In this document: piece after piece, positions 22,560-34,200 of the stretch
Numbering within the stretch: position 1 is the stretch's first letter
Layout: each line of letters begins with the position of its first letter
From: Nymphaea colorata
Taxonomy: Eukaryota; Streptophyta; Magnoliopsida; Nymphaeales; Nymphaeaceae
Assembly: GCF_008831285.2 (NCBI RefSeq)
Contig: NC_045141.1
Location: 1,118,001-1,182,000 of the forward strand
Direction of reading: 5' to 3'
Length of the DNA stretch: 64,000 bases
Made by a program: the position numbers and the translations under genes
The notes under the pieces: generated by a model
The model's database searches: none
The model's input: only the letters and a program-made list of their open reading frames with translations
What the model was told of the DNA's origin: nothing

Positions 22560-23875
22560 AAACAAGACACTAACAAGTTTAACTTAGGCCTCGACATCCT
22601 CCTTGAGCATTGGTTCCTCCACCATAAGCCCCTTGTCAATGCAATCTTGTATGAGGTGCTTGAGAGGAATACAATCATCGGTATTGTGATCAAGACTTGT
22701 GAAACTTGCAAAATTAATGTTTGTTTTTCTCATTTATCTATGGAGCGTCAACTACCTTGGGTAGCTTGCAAAGCACTTCTACAACAAAATATTTCAAAAT
22801 TTCCTCCGTCTTTTGCTCAAGTGGGGTGAATTTTTTGTTGTTTGGCCAACTTGGATATTTCTTGTTGTTGTCTTTCAATAAAGATACTTTAGATTGTTTG
22901 CTTTTGTCCTTGTCCGATAGTGGCTGGCTCAGCACTGACTTGTGGGTTCTTAATTGCAAAGAAGAGGTGTGCTTGCGATTTGTCTGACTTCTTACTGTTT
23001 TGCATAATTTCTTATTTGAGATATCCATTTCTGATGGTTGTCTTGATCATCTATGCATAGCCATTTCTAATGGTTGTCTCGATCCTCTCTGCCTTCTTTG
23101 TTAAATCATAAAAATTCTTGTACTCATATTGTATAAGATATTGAAGAAGATGTACCTGAAATCCCTAGAGAACCATAGTAAGTTCATGGACTTCAAGCAT
23201 CGGGGTTCTGAATTTGATGCACGCAGCCTGCCGTTTCTGGATATATTCTCTTGCTGATTTTCAGGCTCTTGGCAAAGGTTGATGAAAATGTCAATGGTAG
23301 TCACTACAAAAATCTTAGACTTGTACTTCTCAATGAATGCATTAATTATTCAGTCAAAGTCCCTTATTTGTATCACAACAATGGTTTCTAGGTACCACTA
23401 AGCTGCTTCTCCTTCAAGACTTCATGAAAAACCAATGAATAAGTCTTGTTATTTCTGAATTTTTTATACTCGGCAAAGAAATGGACAGGTGGGTATGAGG
23501 GTTTTCTATATCTTTGAATTTATTGAACATGTGTGGCAATCCATCAAGATCTTTATCATATAACCCTTCACAAAAATCTCTTCAAGAATAGACCTTTTTG
23601 CTCATGCTCTGACTTTTCCTAACGGTCTTTTCCATTACCTCAATCATGGACTACATGAAGTGCATAACACGCCCTGTAAAGGTTTTTGTCTCCTTAGCCC
23701 TAGTTGAGCCATCTGAATTCTTGTTGCTTGGTATAGCTGCTGTTCCATCTTTCATCATCTGCTGAATTATCTTCTGAATTGACAGCATGAGAGTGGGATC
23801 GACTTGAGGACGATTGTCCATTTCTTCATGACCTTTTGGTTACCTTTCCTTGTGAGCTTCTACACGAGGCCATGA
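22560..23875 (-). pseudogene. Ty3/gypsy gag relic
   Basis: On the minus strand the region encodes a decayed retrotransposon Gag. About 23560-23400 reads DKDLDGLPHMFNKFKD and LSISLPSI, the gag core. About 23030-22740 reads KKFTPLEQKTEEILKYFVVE and LPKVVDAP. About 22710-22620 reads FCKFH, then NTDDCIPLKHLIQDCID. This last part corresponds to the YCxFHxxxGHxTxDCxxLKxxI motif found after gag in plant gypsy elements. Frames are broken in several places. The orientation matches the pol relic at 4046-10857, so both could be parts of one element split by later insertions. Confidence 0.75.
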
Positions 23876-23879
23876 TGAC

Positions 23880-25879
23880 TGTGTGTGATGTTTGAAATAA
23901 ATGATAGGTGAGTCCCAAGAAGAAGGATGGAATGAAATGTAGAGAGATAAACATATAATCAAACAAGATACACATAGAATACCTCAAACAACACCTGCTA
24001 ATGATACAATTTTTATCATGAAAATCATTAAAATAAGCTTGGTCACCTAGGATTGGATGTCTTAGAATTTCAAATCCTATATACCATATATGCCAATATG
24101 CATGGACAAGAAATACATAGTATGTGGCATAGACTCCTCCAAATGAGGTTTTAAAGAATAAGTGCTTTTGTTCTTTTTGCAATATACCAGGCTAATGCCT
24201 CAGTACGGGTAAGAAGAGAGCAAATACTCGCTTCTAGCAAGTTGGCCCAGCCGTTGAACCAACCTAAGCTAATGCATACAGAATGTATTCTGTGATATAA
24301 TGACAGGCACATGTAGGTGAGGGAAAGATTTGAAATATGCAAGCAAATGTGCTTGCAAAATTGACTCTAATGCAATGGGCCCTAATATGAGGGTTAAAAT
24401 CAAAATGAGAATCAAACATTATTTTCAAACAACTCTTAAATTGAGAGGGGTAATATATGATCTTATATTTGAGTGAACATAAAAATTCCCTCTCAATCTA
24501 AGTCCTAACACACATCGAAAATATACACATTCATCAAATGAGAATATCTAAGTGGCTCTAAGGGTGAGACAACATTTAAAACTTACAAAAGTGGATCATT
24601 TTTGTCTAGTCAGACAATCATAGGTCCGATCATAGTCATCACTTTTGTTTACATGCAATTTGTTTTTTTTAGATCTTACATGTAGACCATAATACATAAG
24701 ATATCATTACCAATACTTGCATCTATTTCTTTGTGTAGGATTCTGAAAGACATGATTCAACTTGTTTGTATGAGGTTTCACCATTCCTAGCACCTTTACC
24801 AGCGCTAGTAAGACCAACAATAGGTATTGCATTTGTACCACAAACAAAGGTGATGATTTGCATCTGACCATATGATAGACACCACAAAAAGTACTCCTTT
24901 ATCACCATTTTTTACTATAATTTGAGGGTGCTTCCAATTCATTACTTTTGTAAAGACTTCACTCTCAAATGTCTCTATGGTTGGTTATAACAAAAAAGCC
25001 AACCAAATATTAATTTTGTGGGTGATAGTTTATGCCAATAAATTAGGCAAATGGCTACTAATGAGTATTAGTCTTTATATTCATTTTGAAAACAGTGACA
25101 TCATTGAAGTATTCATAGTCTACTTGACCATGAGTCTACCCATAACACATTCATAGAGTATCCATTTTCATCATTATGCATCACACCATAGAAGCTTAGT
25201 CCTTGCTCGACTTTTTCAGCAAGCACTCAACTAGGTCACATATTCCCATTTTTTCATGGCCTATGCTCTCTTTCTTCCCAAGTGCTTTCTAAATACATAG
25301 GCATGGATGACACACTTTAACAACCACCATCTAACTTTGAAAAGTAATTCCAAGTATTCTTTAGCACAATGTCAGCGCCATTAGCTAATTTACCTATTCT
25401 AGCATGGCAAGGTGTCATTTTATAATGCGACCTTAACAAATGAGACATAGTTGGAGGTGCCAAAACATAGTTATGATCATATATGAAGAGATGCACACCA
25501 TATTTTCATTTGAAGTCTTCCTATCACCATTCTCACTTGACAACCACATTTCGTTTCTTGTTTACACAATTTAGATTTCCATTTGGTTTCTTCCAATCCT
25601 CTTTGGAACAAACATGCCTTTCTAATGACAACACCAAAGAGATTTTTACCTTAGATAGACTTTGTAACACTAATACCATGTATAGCACATACTCATTGTA
25701 TATTTGATAGGTGTAGCATCACTATTGACTTGCATCCCTACTATTGGTCCCAACAACATTTATAAACCCTTTACATGTATCACATTCACGTGGGTCATTT
25801 CCATCGTTCCACAAAATACTTGCATACGTAGAACTACTTTCAGGTGCATCATTTATGTTGCACATGTTCTTCTCATTAT
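23880..25879. other. Unidentified decayed DNA, possible minus-strand coding relics
   Basis: No gene is supported. Minus-strand fragments such as SSSTYASILWNDGNDPRECD (about 25845-25780) and VCGTNAIPIVGLTSAGKGA (about 24845-24785) read like protein but are short and separated by stops. I do not recognise a family. The 23880-24600 part may be leader DNA of the gypsy gag relic. Confidence 0.3.
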
Positions 25880-27020
25880 TAAAACCTTCAATTGATAAAG
25901 GTCCGGCTTTCTTGTTGCTGCCAAATTCATAAGGGCTATAATATGATATTAAGTATAACTATAAAACAACCAACCATTATGTGCAGCACTTTGAGTGCAT
26001 TATAAAAAATGAAACAATTTGAAGTTTGCTTAACAATGCTAGATATGTAAAATATATGAAGAAACTGAACAACAATGTTAACATTGCAAAACCAAATGAA
26101 GAGCTGATACAATGACTTGAAGCAATAAGATAAAGCATGTGACCATTGTGGCAATAATGGCAGTTGGTAAAATTACTAGAGCCTAAGCTTAGGTAAGACA
26201 ACTACTCAAGGAAATAAAAAAAAACATCATATTTAAGCATGACACAAATCAGCTTAGAGAAATGAGACATAATATAGAGGTGGATTTTCGAGTCTCTTCA
26301 ACTCAAAGTAATCATCAAGAAGTCCTACATCTTATGTATGAAGCGCCTTCAGAATCTGCAATATATATGTCAACATTGTAAAACCACACACAATTTCTAA
26401 TGATATTACTTGGACATGGATAGGTAGTCAATAGTGGAACCTTCAACAGCTAAAGAAACAGCTTCCTTGTCACTATCAAATTCTTCGGTGGTAGAATATG
26501 GTCTGAGTATAATTGTAAACGAGCAACCATTATATGAAATGGTCTAAGTTCGTGCACAAAAACTGAAGCGATTTTAACTTTGGCTAACAACATTCACGTG
26601 AAACAACCGAAAAATAGCATTGACGTTGTAAAACAGAAGAAGAGTTGATGTAGGGACTTCAAGCAATAAGATAAAGCAGATGACCAATGTGGCAATAATG
26701 GTGGCTAGTAAAATTACTAGAGCCTATTACTGAGATACAACAATTACTCAAGAAAATCAAGAGACATATTTAAGCATGACGGCGGTAACTGCAGAGAAAG
26801 GAGACAAATAATGTAGAGGTGGATTACCCATTGCTGCGTTCCATTAATTGATGCCTTCTTTTTGAGTCTCCTCAACCAAGAGAAAATTGTCAAGAGGCCC
26901 AACATTTTTTGTGGCAAAGCCAAGCAAATCACCTTCTAAATCTACAATAACAATATAATGTTGTACGCTGCACAGAATTTTGAACAAAACCAATAGGACA
27001 TGGACAAGTTCAAGTACTCA
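25880..27020 (-). repeat. Diverged tandem duplication of ~540-590 bp
   Basis: About 25880-26430 resembles 26431-27020. Shared landmarks are GCAATAAGATAAAGCA (26122 and 26663), GTGGCAATAATGG, AAAATTACTAGAGCCTA and AGAGGTGGATT. In the second copy the minus strand has an exon-like reading VDLEGDLLGFATKNVGPL, then FLLVEETQKEGINGTQQW, followed by GTAATC. The equivalent frame in the first copy is broken. The product is not recognised. This may be an exon duplicated in a dying host gene, or part of an unknown repeat. Confidence 0.6.
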
Positions 27021-28255
27021 CAACGTAGTAAGGGCTCCTGTTTCTCTGTTTCTTACTTCAACGTGGCTTGTTGCAATACTAGTTTCTTTACACTTCACGG
27101 CTACTTGTCATTCTGCCTGGTAGACCGGCCCTGTCTTCTTGAAACACTTCTCTGCCTCACCGTTAAGGAAACACTCTCCAATGCGATTGATCGATTTATC
27201 TGCTGGGAGGAACTTATTGGTTGTTCACGAGACCAAAAATGTGCCTTATATGAATTATATCGTGTTTTTTACCATGCAAAATGATTCTTCAATGCAATCG
27301 ATTGATTTCTCCGCCAATGACAAAACTCTCGACCATTTCTGACAAAGGGAATGTTATGGTGGATAGTGTCCTATAGTTGGTGCCGAAGGCATATTTAGGT
27401 AAAAGCAAGATAAATGCCTTATAATGCATTCAAGGGCATATAGGCAAAAGTATAAAATTGTGATGTGAGGTGGTGAAGGTGAAGGACAATTGGGCAAACT
27501 TACTGCAAAATTGCCAAATTGTACCATGGGCTTTTTGGTAAAAACACAATACTAACTTTCATATTCATCAATTGATTGTTCAAGGCAATTGAGAAAACCT
27601 ACTACAGAATTGTAATATTGTATTCCTGAGCATTTAAATAAAAGTATGGGATTTAAGGATGTTAAATTTGACCAACCATTTTATTCATGGGCATTTATGG
27701 GAACATATTTTCATAACACACCACGTATAATGTACATAACACCCAAAGCGCCATCGGGTCTTTTCTCTTGTGGGGAGGAAAACACAGTCCGCATGAGGTG
27801 TGATTTGGTAATCTCATTTTAAAATTAACGTTTTCCATTTGCATCTGTAGATAAGAGAGCTCATTGAGAATTTTGGCGAAAAGTTGCGGGCTTCATGTTA
27901 CTTTGAAGCTGTCAATGGTCGATTTGTTATTTGCCTAATAGGTAAGCGGCATTTTGTAATTTTTCCGTTGCGAACGAAATTTGCTTTTCATGGATCTCTG
28001 TTCGGGTTGGAACAGATCCGAACTTCACACTATCCGTTTGCACCTTAATAAAGGGACCATCCAATAAAAAAAAAAAAAAAAAAAAAGGGAAAAAGAAAGC
28101 CCGAGAGAGTAATGGTAGTGAAGATTAAATCCTCTTCCTCCAAGCAGCTAGATCCTAAACCTGCAGATCAACTTGGAGACAGTCGATCTTTTCTCCGGAA
28201 AACCGAATTCGCAACCTCATAAGTGCGGTACATTGCTGGAGAAAGAGACGGCGAG
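27021..28255. other. Upstream region of the zinc-ribbon gene
   Basis: No gene. It includes a pair of similar stretches containing the words GGGCAT and AAAAGTA (27380-27720). A poly-A run lies at about 28068-28086, and a short 5' leader precedes the ATG at 28256. No convincing TATA element was picked out. Confidence 0.4.
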
Positions 28256-31200
28256 ATGGCGACGGATTACCAGGCCGCCCTGATCCGGCGGATCAAGTCT
28301 CGTCTCCGGCAGGAGGCCGGTGTTCCATCGTTCGATCCCTCCGACCCGTGCCTACAGCCGCTGCCGACGCTCGAGGAGGTAGTCGTTGGATTTAATCCGT
28401 CGCCGCTGCAGCTTCGGTGCCGGAAATGTCGTGGCCGACTCCTCGCCGGCATCCGATCGCACGTCTGCATCTACTGCGGAGCTCAACAGCGGAACGACGT
28501 ATGCCCACCCAGCATGTCCTTCACCTCCACGTTTGCCTACCGCGGGCTTCTTAGGTCGCTGCAGCTTGATGGATCCGTGAGCCATTCCACGCCTTTCTGA
28601 GCTCAATTTTAGGTTTTCATGTATTTTTTTTATTGCTCTTTCCAGACAAGTATCCCTTTCTATGGTTATTTGTTTCTTGGGCACAGTTCTTCTGCACGCT
28701 TGGATATAGGATATGATGAATTGTTCTGATTTTGTCGTAATAGGATGTAAAAAAAATAAGCGGGTTCCAGCTAAATTGTGATTTAGTTTAGACAGGATTA
28801 CGCCATAAAAGTTGATTACTTAAACTTGGGGTTTGCATATTTAACCTGTTCAGCGAACGCACACTGGCAGTTAATCGAGGTGGTATTTTTGCAATTAGTT
28901 TCTCTTGTAGAATATTATAGGATGCCCACTTTCAGGAACTTGTGGTGCCACATTGACTTCTAGATTGATGTCTGCAGTCGATGCTTTTATTGAACTCTGT
29001 TAATTTCATGTGTCTGGCACGATTAATATCCAGGTATCAAGAGATGACATCTAGAATTGGGTTCTTTTTTGATATTATGAATTGGTTGGATAGATCTCTC
29101 GAAGGAATTTGATCGTATTTCTAAAGGAATGTCAAGTCAGATAATGATAGTTACCTCTAAATGATTTCCCAAATCCAATTTGATTCTTGCGGGCTTGGAG
29201 GGAAAACTGATAGCCACAAACAGAAAACCAGTGAAATTCACAACTCAAATGCGTTAACACAATATCTTGTTTGATTTCAAAATGTTAGAATCTCTTTATG
29301 ACAATCCCTTGTGTTATCACCTTGTGTTTGTTGGATTATACTTGATACTCGTCCATTTTCATTGGTTATGTTTTTCTGAAAAGAAAAACTAAGCATAACC
29401 ACTTGCACCCATTGTGCATGATGGATGTAATCATTCCTCCTCAACGGAAACCAACTTGGGTTCAGCTCATCATGCGCAGACTTGGATTCAACATTCTCCT
29501 GTTCGCTCCATGAAAGACTGCTCTTTATTGCGTCCACATGATGTAATATTCCTCTATGGTGTCATAGTGCAAAATGCGATGTGAATTCATGCAAGCATGT
29601 AAGGATATAGCATACCAATTAAGATAGTATAATATCTTGTACCAACAATAAGATAACATTTAACTGTCCACCTCTGGTACCCAACATTGCTGATTGTGCC
29701 TTAGATCGGTTTCATCTCACTAGTCCTTATATAATTAAACCTTCAACATAAAATAAATGATCATTACAGCATCACGTCTCATATTTATCATTGTGTTAAA
29801 TTTTCTCATGGAAAGACATGATTTGCGGGCAAAACATGAGCGTCTATGAGATAAATGATCTTCCTTCTCTATAAATGTTTCTGATATCAAAGTTAGTTGC
29901 TTTCCTAGTTGTGTCTTCTCTGACTGAATTATTTGTGGTCATAAGTTTCACACTAAAGTAGCAACACTAACTTAATTTCCTCAAGATAATCAGAAGTCCA
30001 TGATGGCATTATAACATAATAAATATTTATTATACTATGTTTTTAGAAGGAGTCACACAATAAATGAGCAGAGTTTATCTTTCATTTCCTAATATTGAGT
30101 TGACTTATTGTAATTAGTTCAAGATAAGTGGAATGTTTCACATACTACAACTGAATAACTCATATACAATTGATGTATGCAAGCACTAAGATTAAATTTG
30201 TTCGGTTGTATAGATCACCAAGAGTCCAGTGTTTCTTAGAGAGTTGATTTGATTACTTGAAGATGTCAACTTCCTCATTATGCAAAATTTATCTCTTTGA
30301 TATGGTTTATTTATGACTTGGGATAGATCATGTCAATCTCTAAGGTTAATCCAAAATAAGGTCTCATCCTAAACATGTTAGACAATGTGTAACATTTGTA
30401 TGAAGATGTTCTAACTCAATATTCATCTTTGTTTGAGTTCTTAATTGTTTGGAACTGCTGTCTCATTTTTCATCAAGTGGCTTTAGGTTTTCTACATCTC
30501 ATCTCAGCTCATTATCTTCTCGCATATGAGAGCAATCAGTTCATGTCTGTCAAGAACTATAACTTGGTCACCTACTCATATAGATTTGTAATATGTCATT
30601 TTTTATATAGAAATGAAACTCATTAACAATACTATATCTTATATCACCCCATAGGTCTTATATACTTCCAATGCAAGTCCTTGGTGTTAGTTTTTTGTAG
30701 ATGGATCAGCCAGTAACTCATGGACGGATGTAAATTCTAGCATAACTTTTCTTTTTGTGGATGGATCCCACTATCTCATGGACTGCTGTAAATTCTAGCA
30801 GAACTTTTCTTTTGATAGTACAAATTTGGATCTCGTACTTGTGTGTTTGCTTTACCACTATGGATTTTGGATTATTTTCACATGCAATATGGTAATCACC
30901 TTACTACCATGTATCTATGTGCAGAGGAAAACAGAGAAATAGGAGAAAAGGAACTCACATACTCTTGTCTTAGGGTTAAGCCCAACTCTAATCTATTCTC
31001 GCATGCATGTTAAACATCATTTTACATTCTTCCTATATGGTGCGGCTGAGAACCATGGGTCTATATTAAGTTTATTAACATTATACCCATCCCACTTATA
31101 AGTGCTTTTCACTTCTCTGTTTATTATTTACCCCTTGAAACTTTTCCAGCTATCAATTACCTCTCCCCTTTAACCAACACCTTGTCCTCATGGCTTAAAA

Positions 31201-34200
31201 TCAGGGGATTGCAGTTGCAGTTCATAAGTCTTTCCAGGTTGGTTCTAGTGTTTCAGGCCATTGCCGTTTGGCTAACCGTTATGAGCTTGAGGTCCCAGAT
31301 TGCCTAATAGAAACTTCTCTGCAAGACTCAAAATTGAGTCAGTGCATATGGTGAATTTTGTGGCAAGGAAATGTCTGTAACAGGTTGTGAAGGGCTTGGG
31401 TAGTAAGGCATCAGGTGCAATATATGGAACATTGTGTAATCCATTAATATATATAATTTGTCATGATAGATAATCTATAAAGTGGCTGATCTGTAAATGG
31501 TTCACAAACTCCAAATCCCTTCATTTTTAAATAGCAAATGAAGACATATAAATTCATGTAAACAAAAACATGCACATCCATATTTTCGCTATAAAATGAA
31601 ATATCATGAACAAATAAATTAAAAATGCTTTAACACATGCAAGGAGAATCATTCTAATGAATGAATAAAGAAATCACAAATATGAGATCAAAGTCCTTCA
31701 CTATGTCACATGGGTGCTCCTAAACAACTGTCACATCCATGTCAATGCTGGTGCTGGTGCTTTTCCGGCACACACATCCAATGTGGTCAATTGAGTCGGA
31801 GCCAAAACTGACCATTTTAAATGTGCACCTGTTTAAACTAGCTCTAATACAAAAAGTTAATATATAAATATGGATAAATAAGGCTCTAAACAGTTTTATA
31901 TATACATCCTCATCATACCTGCACCTAAATTCTTTTGAAAAGTGCTGCATCTGCACCTGCATCCGCACTCGCATGAACGCCCACATCGTACACCCATGTG
32001 ACATAGGTTCCTTCATATACGACAACAATGTCAGGCTTTTGAGATCTATAGTCCAACGCGTGTTGACTCTTCAATACCCTTTAATCTTCAACATCAGTGA
32101 GCACAACCCTGATGTGTCCACCTATTCCAAGAAGGGATTGTTCTCTCTTACCAGTGCTGTTTTGGGGATCGACCAGTTGATCTCCATCTCAATCTCTATG
32201 ACGACTCTTATGAAAGTGCAACTAAGCCTTTGCTTTACATCAAGCCCCACTATGCATTAGGAAGGGATTCTAACCTATTCTCTTTTTTAATAGAAACCTA
32301 AGCTGCCTATACTCCACTATGCATTTTGATTATTGGGCTTTTTAATAATGTGATATTCATTTAATAAATTTCGATATTGATGCATATCATCATCAACCCA
32401 TACAACTAAATCTCTAGTGTCATCATGGATGTCATCATTACCCACGATGTCTTCATGCTGATGTTCAGAAGAATCATCCATGCTTTACAAAATGAACCAA
32501 AACATGTATAGAGGTAAGTGTATAATCATATTCATGAATAGATCTAAATGTATTTTCACCTGAAAAAATAGATGTAGGTTCAATTTTCAAGTAGAAACAA
32601 AACTAGACCTGGATTGGGTCTGAACAAAATTGAGTATAATCAAGAATGCATTTAAAATACAAAATCTGGAACTTGCGTTTAATCAGGTTTATAAACATAA
32701 TTTGATATACACAATGAATTTGGATCAAAATTGTAAAATCATACAAGATTTGAATAATAATATACATTTTTTATATTAATATGTATTCAAAATCATAGCT
32801 ACAAATTTAATAATATTGCATCAACTAACTTGGCGCCGCTTCTTTTCTTTTAAAGCAAAAAATGTTTCTGGCAAACCACAATCGAACCAACAACCTCACA
32901 GTCTGATACCTTTGACAGAATTTGAAATATTCCCAAAGAAATTTTAAATAAAAAATGATCTCTTTCCACTACACAATTTCTCAAAATCAATTCAATTCTT
33001 GAGGTCTGGACTGGGATAACCGGTCATTGCAAATGGAAAAAGCTAGAGAAGTTCACAACTTAAAGGCGCTGCGACAATGTCTCGTTCAATCTCAAAATGT
33101 GGGTCTTTCTCTTTGATAAGCCCTCTGATATGAAGTTGTTTTATTTTGATAAAGCTTGATAATAATAAATTTTTCATTCTCTAGTGTTTTTGTGAGAAGG
33201 AAAACTGGAAAGAACCACTTATATCTGTCGTGCACTATGCTTGTAAACATCCCTTTTCTAAACATCCCTTTTCACTGTTCCAGCCCATCATGGATGGACC
33301 TAGGTCCAACACTTCTTATAGTTTTGAGGCCCTTTCACACCTTTGTTCATGGTTTTATTGTCTTGTAACTCCCAACTGGTTTTGTACTGTCTTAATTTAT
33401 GGACCTTCAAAATTCTAGCTGGGTTTCCTTCAAACGGCCCTCGTTGCTTTTAAGAATGTTTAGTGCAGCCCACTGAAATGACAGTAGTTTAAGGAAATAG
33501 CAACATGTCCGTGGAGACAACCTTTATTTGCATTAGGCAAATGTCTTTCCTTTTGTTGCTGGTATGAATAGGGTGGGTGGTAATGTGGTTGAGAATGTCA
33601 CTGTCTTCACCTGTATCGGTCGAGTTGAAAGTAAGATATATAGTGTTAAACGATGTAAACAATCACAAATATAATTTTGATATTAAGAAATTACAAAAAA
33701 GAAAAAGAAGAAAAAGAAAAATTCAGGAAACAATTACGAAAAATACCCTCGATGGAAGAACATGGTTGCACAACAGTGACAGGGTTAACAAGTATATTCT
33801 TCATCCATCATGCTTTTATATAACTCTTATTGTGTATGATGGTATGAGTTACTCCTCGGAGTTTAAAAACAGCTTAGTGGTCATTAAACTTGTTATTCTT
33901 ATTTTGAGGATAGATATCGGCTTTGATAGAAAACCAGAAAACCCTAGTTTTGTTGCATAAAATCAGCTATATATATATATATATATATAAAATTTAAATT
34001 TTTAATAATATCTTTCATGGCAAACTTACTATTCAGCCCTAAGGAATTTATGTAGCTTTAAGTTTGAAAGGAAAAAGGAAAATTTTCAGTCTTTTGTATT
34101 TTGAAGGTGTAATATAAGGCGCACCGAAGATTGTACCATAACATAAGATATACATGCATATTGTAAATCATATCTGATACACTATAGCTAGACCCCTAAA

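Noticed and set aside
23300-23315. TCACTACAAAAATC as a CACTA terminus
   Set aside because: It lies inside readable gag coding relic, with no palindrome or partner end.
32828-32838. TTGGCGCCGC as a gypsy primer-binding site
   Set aside because: The match covers only the first few bases of typical TGGCGCC sites, with no LTR or gag around it.
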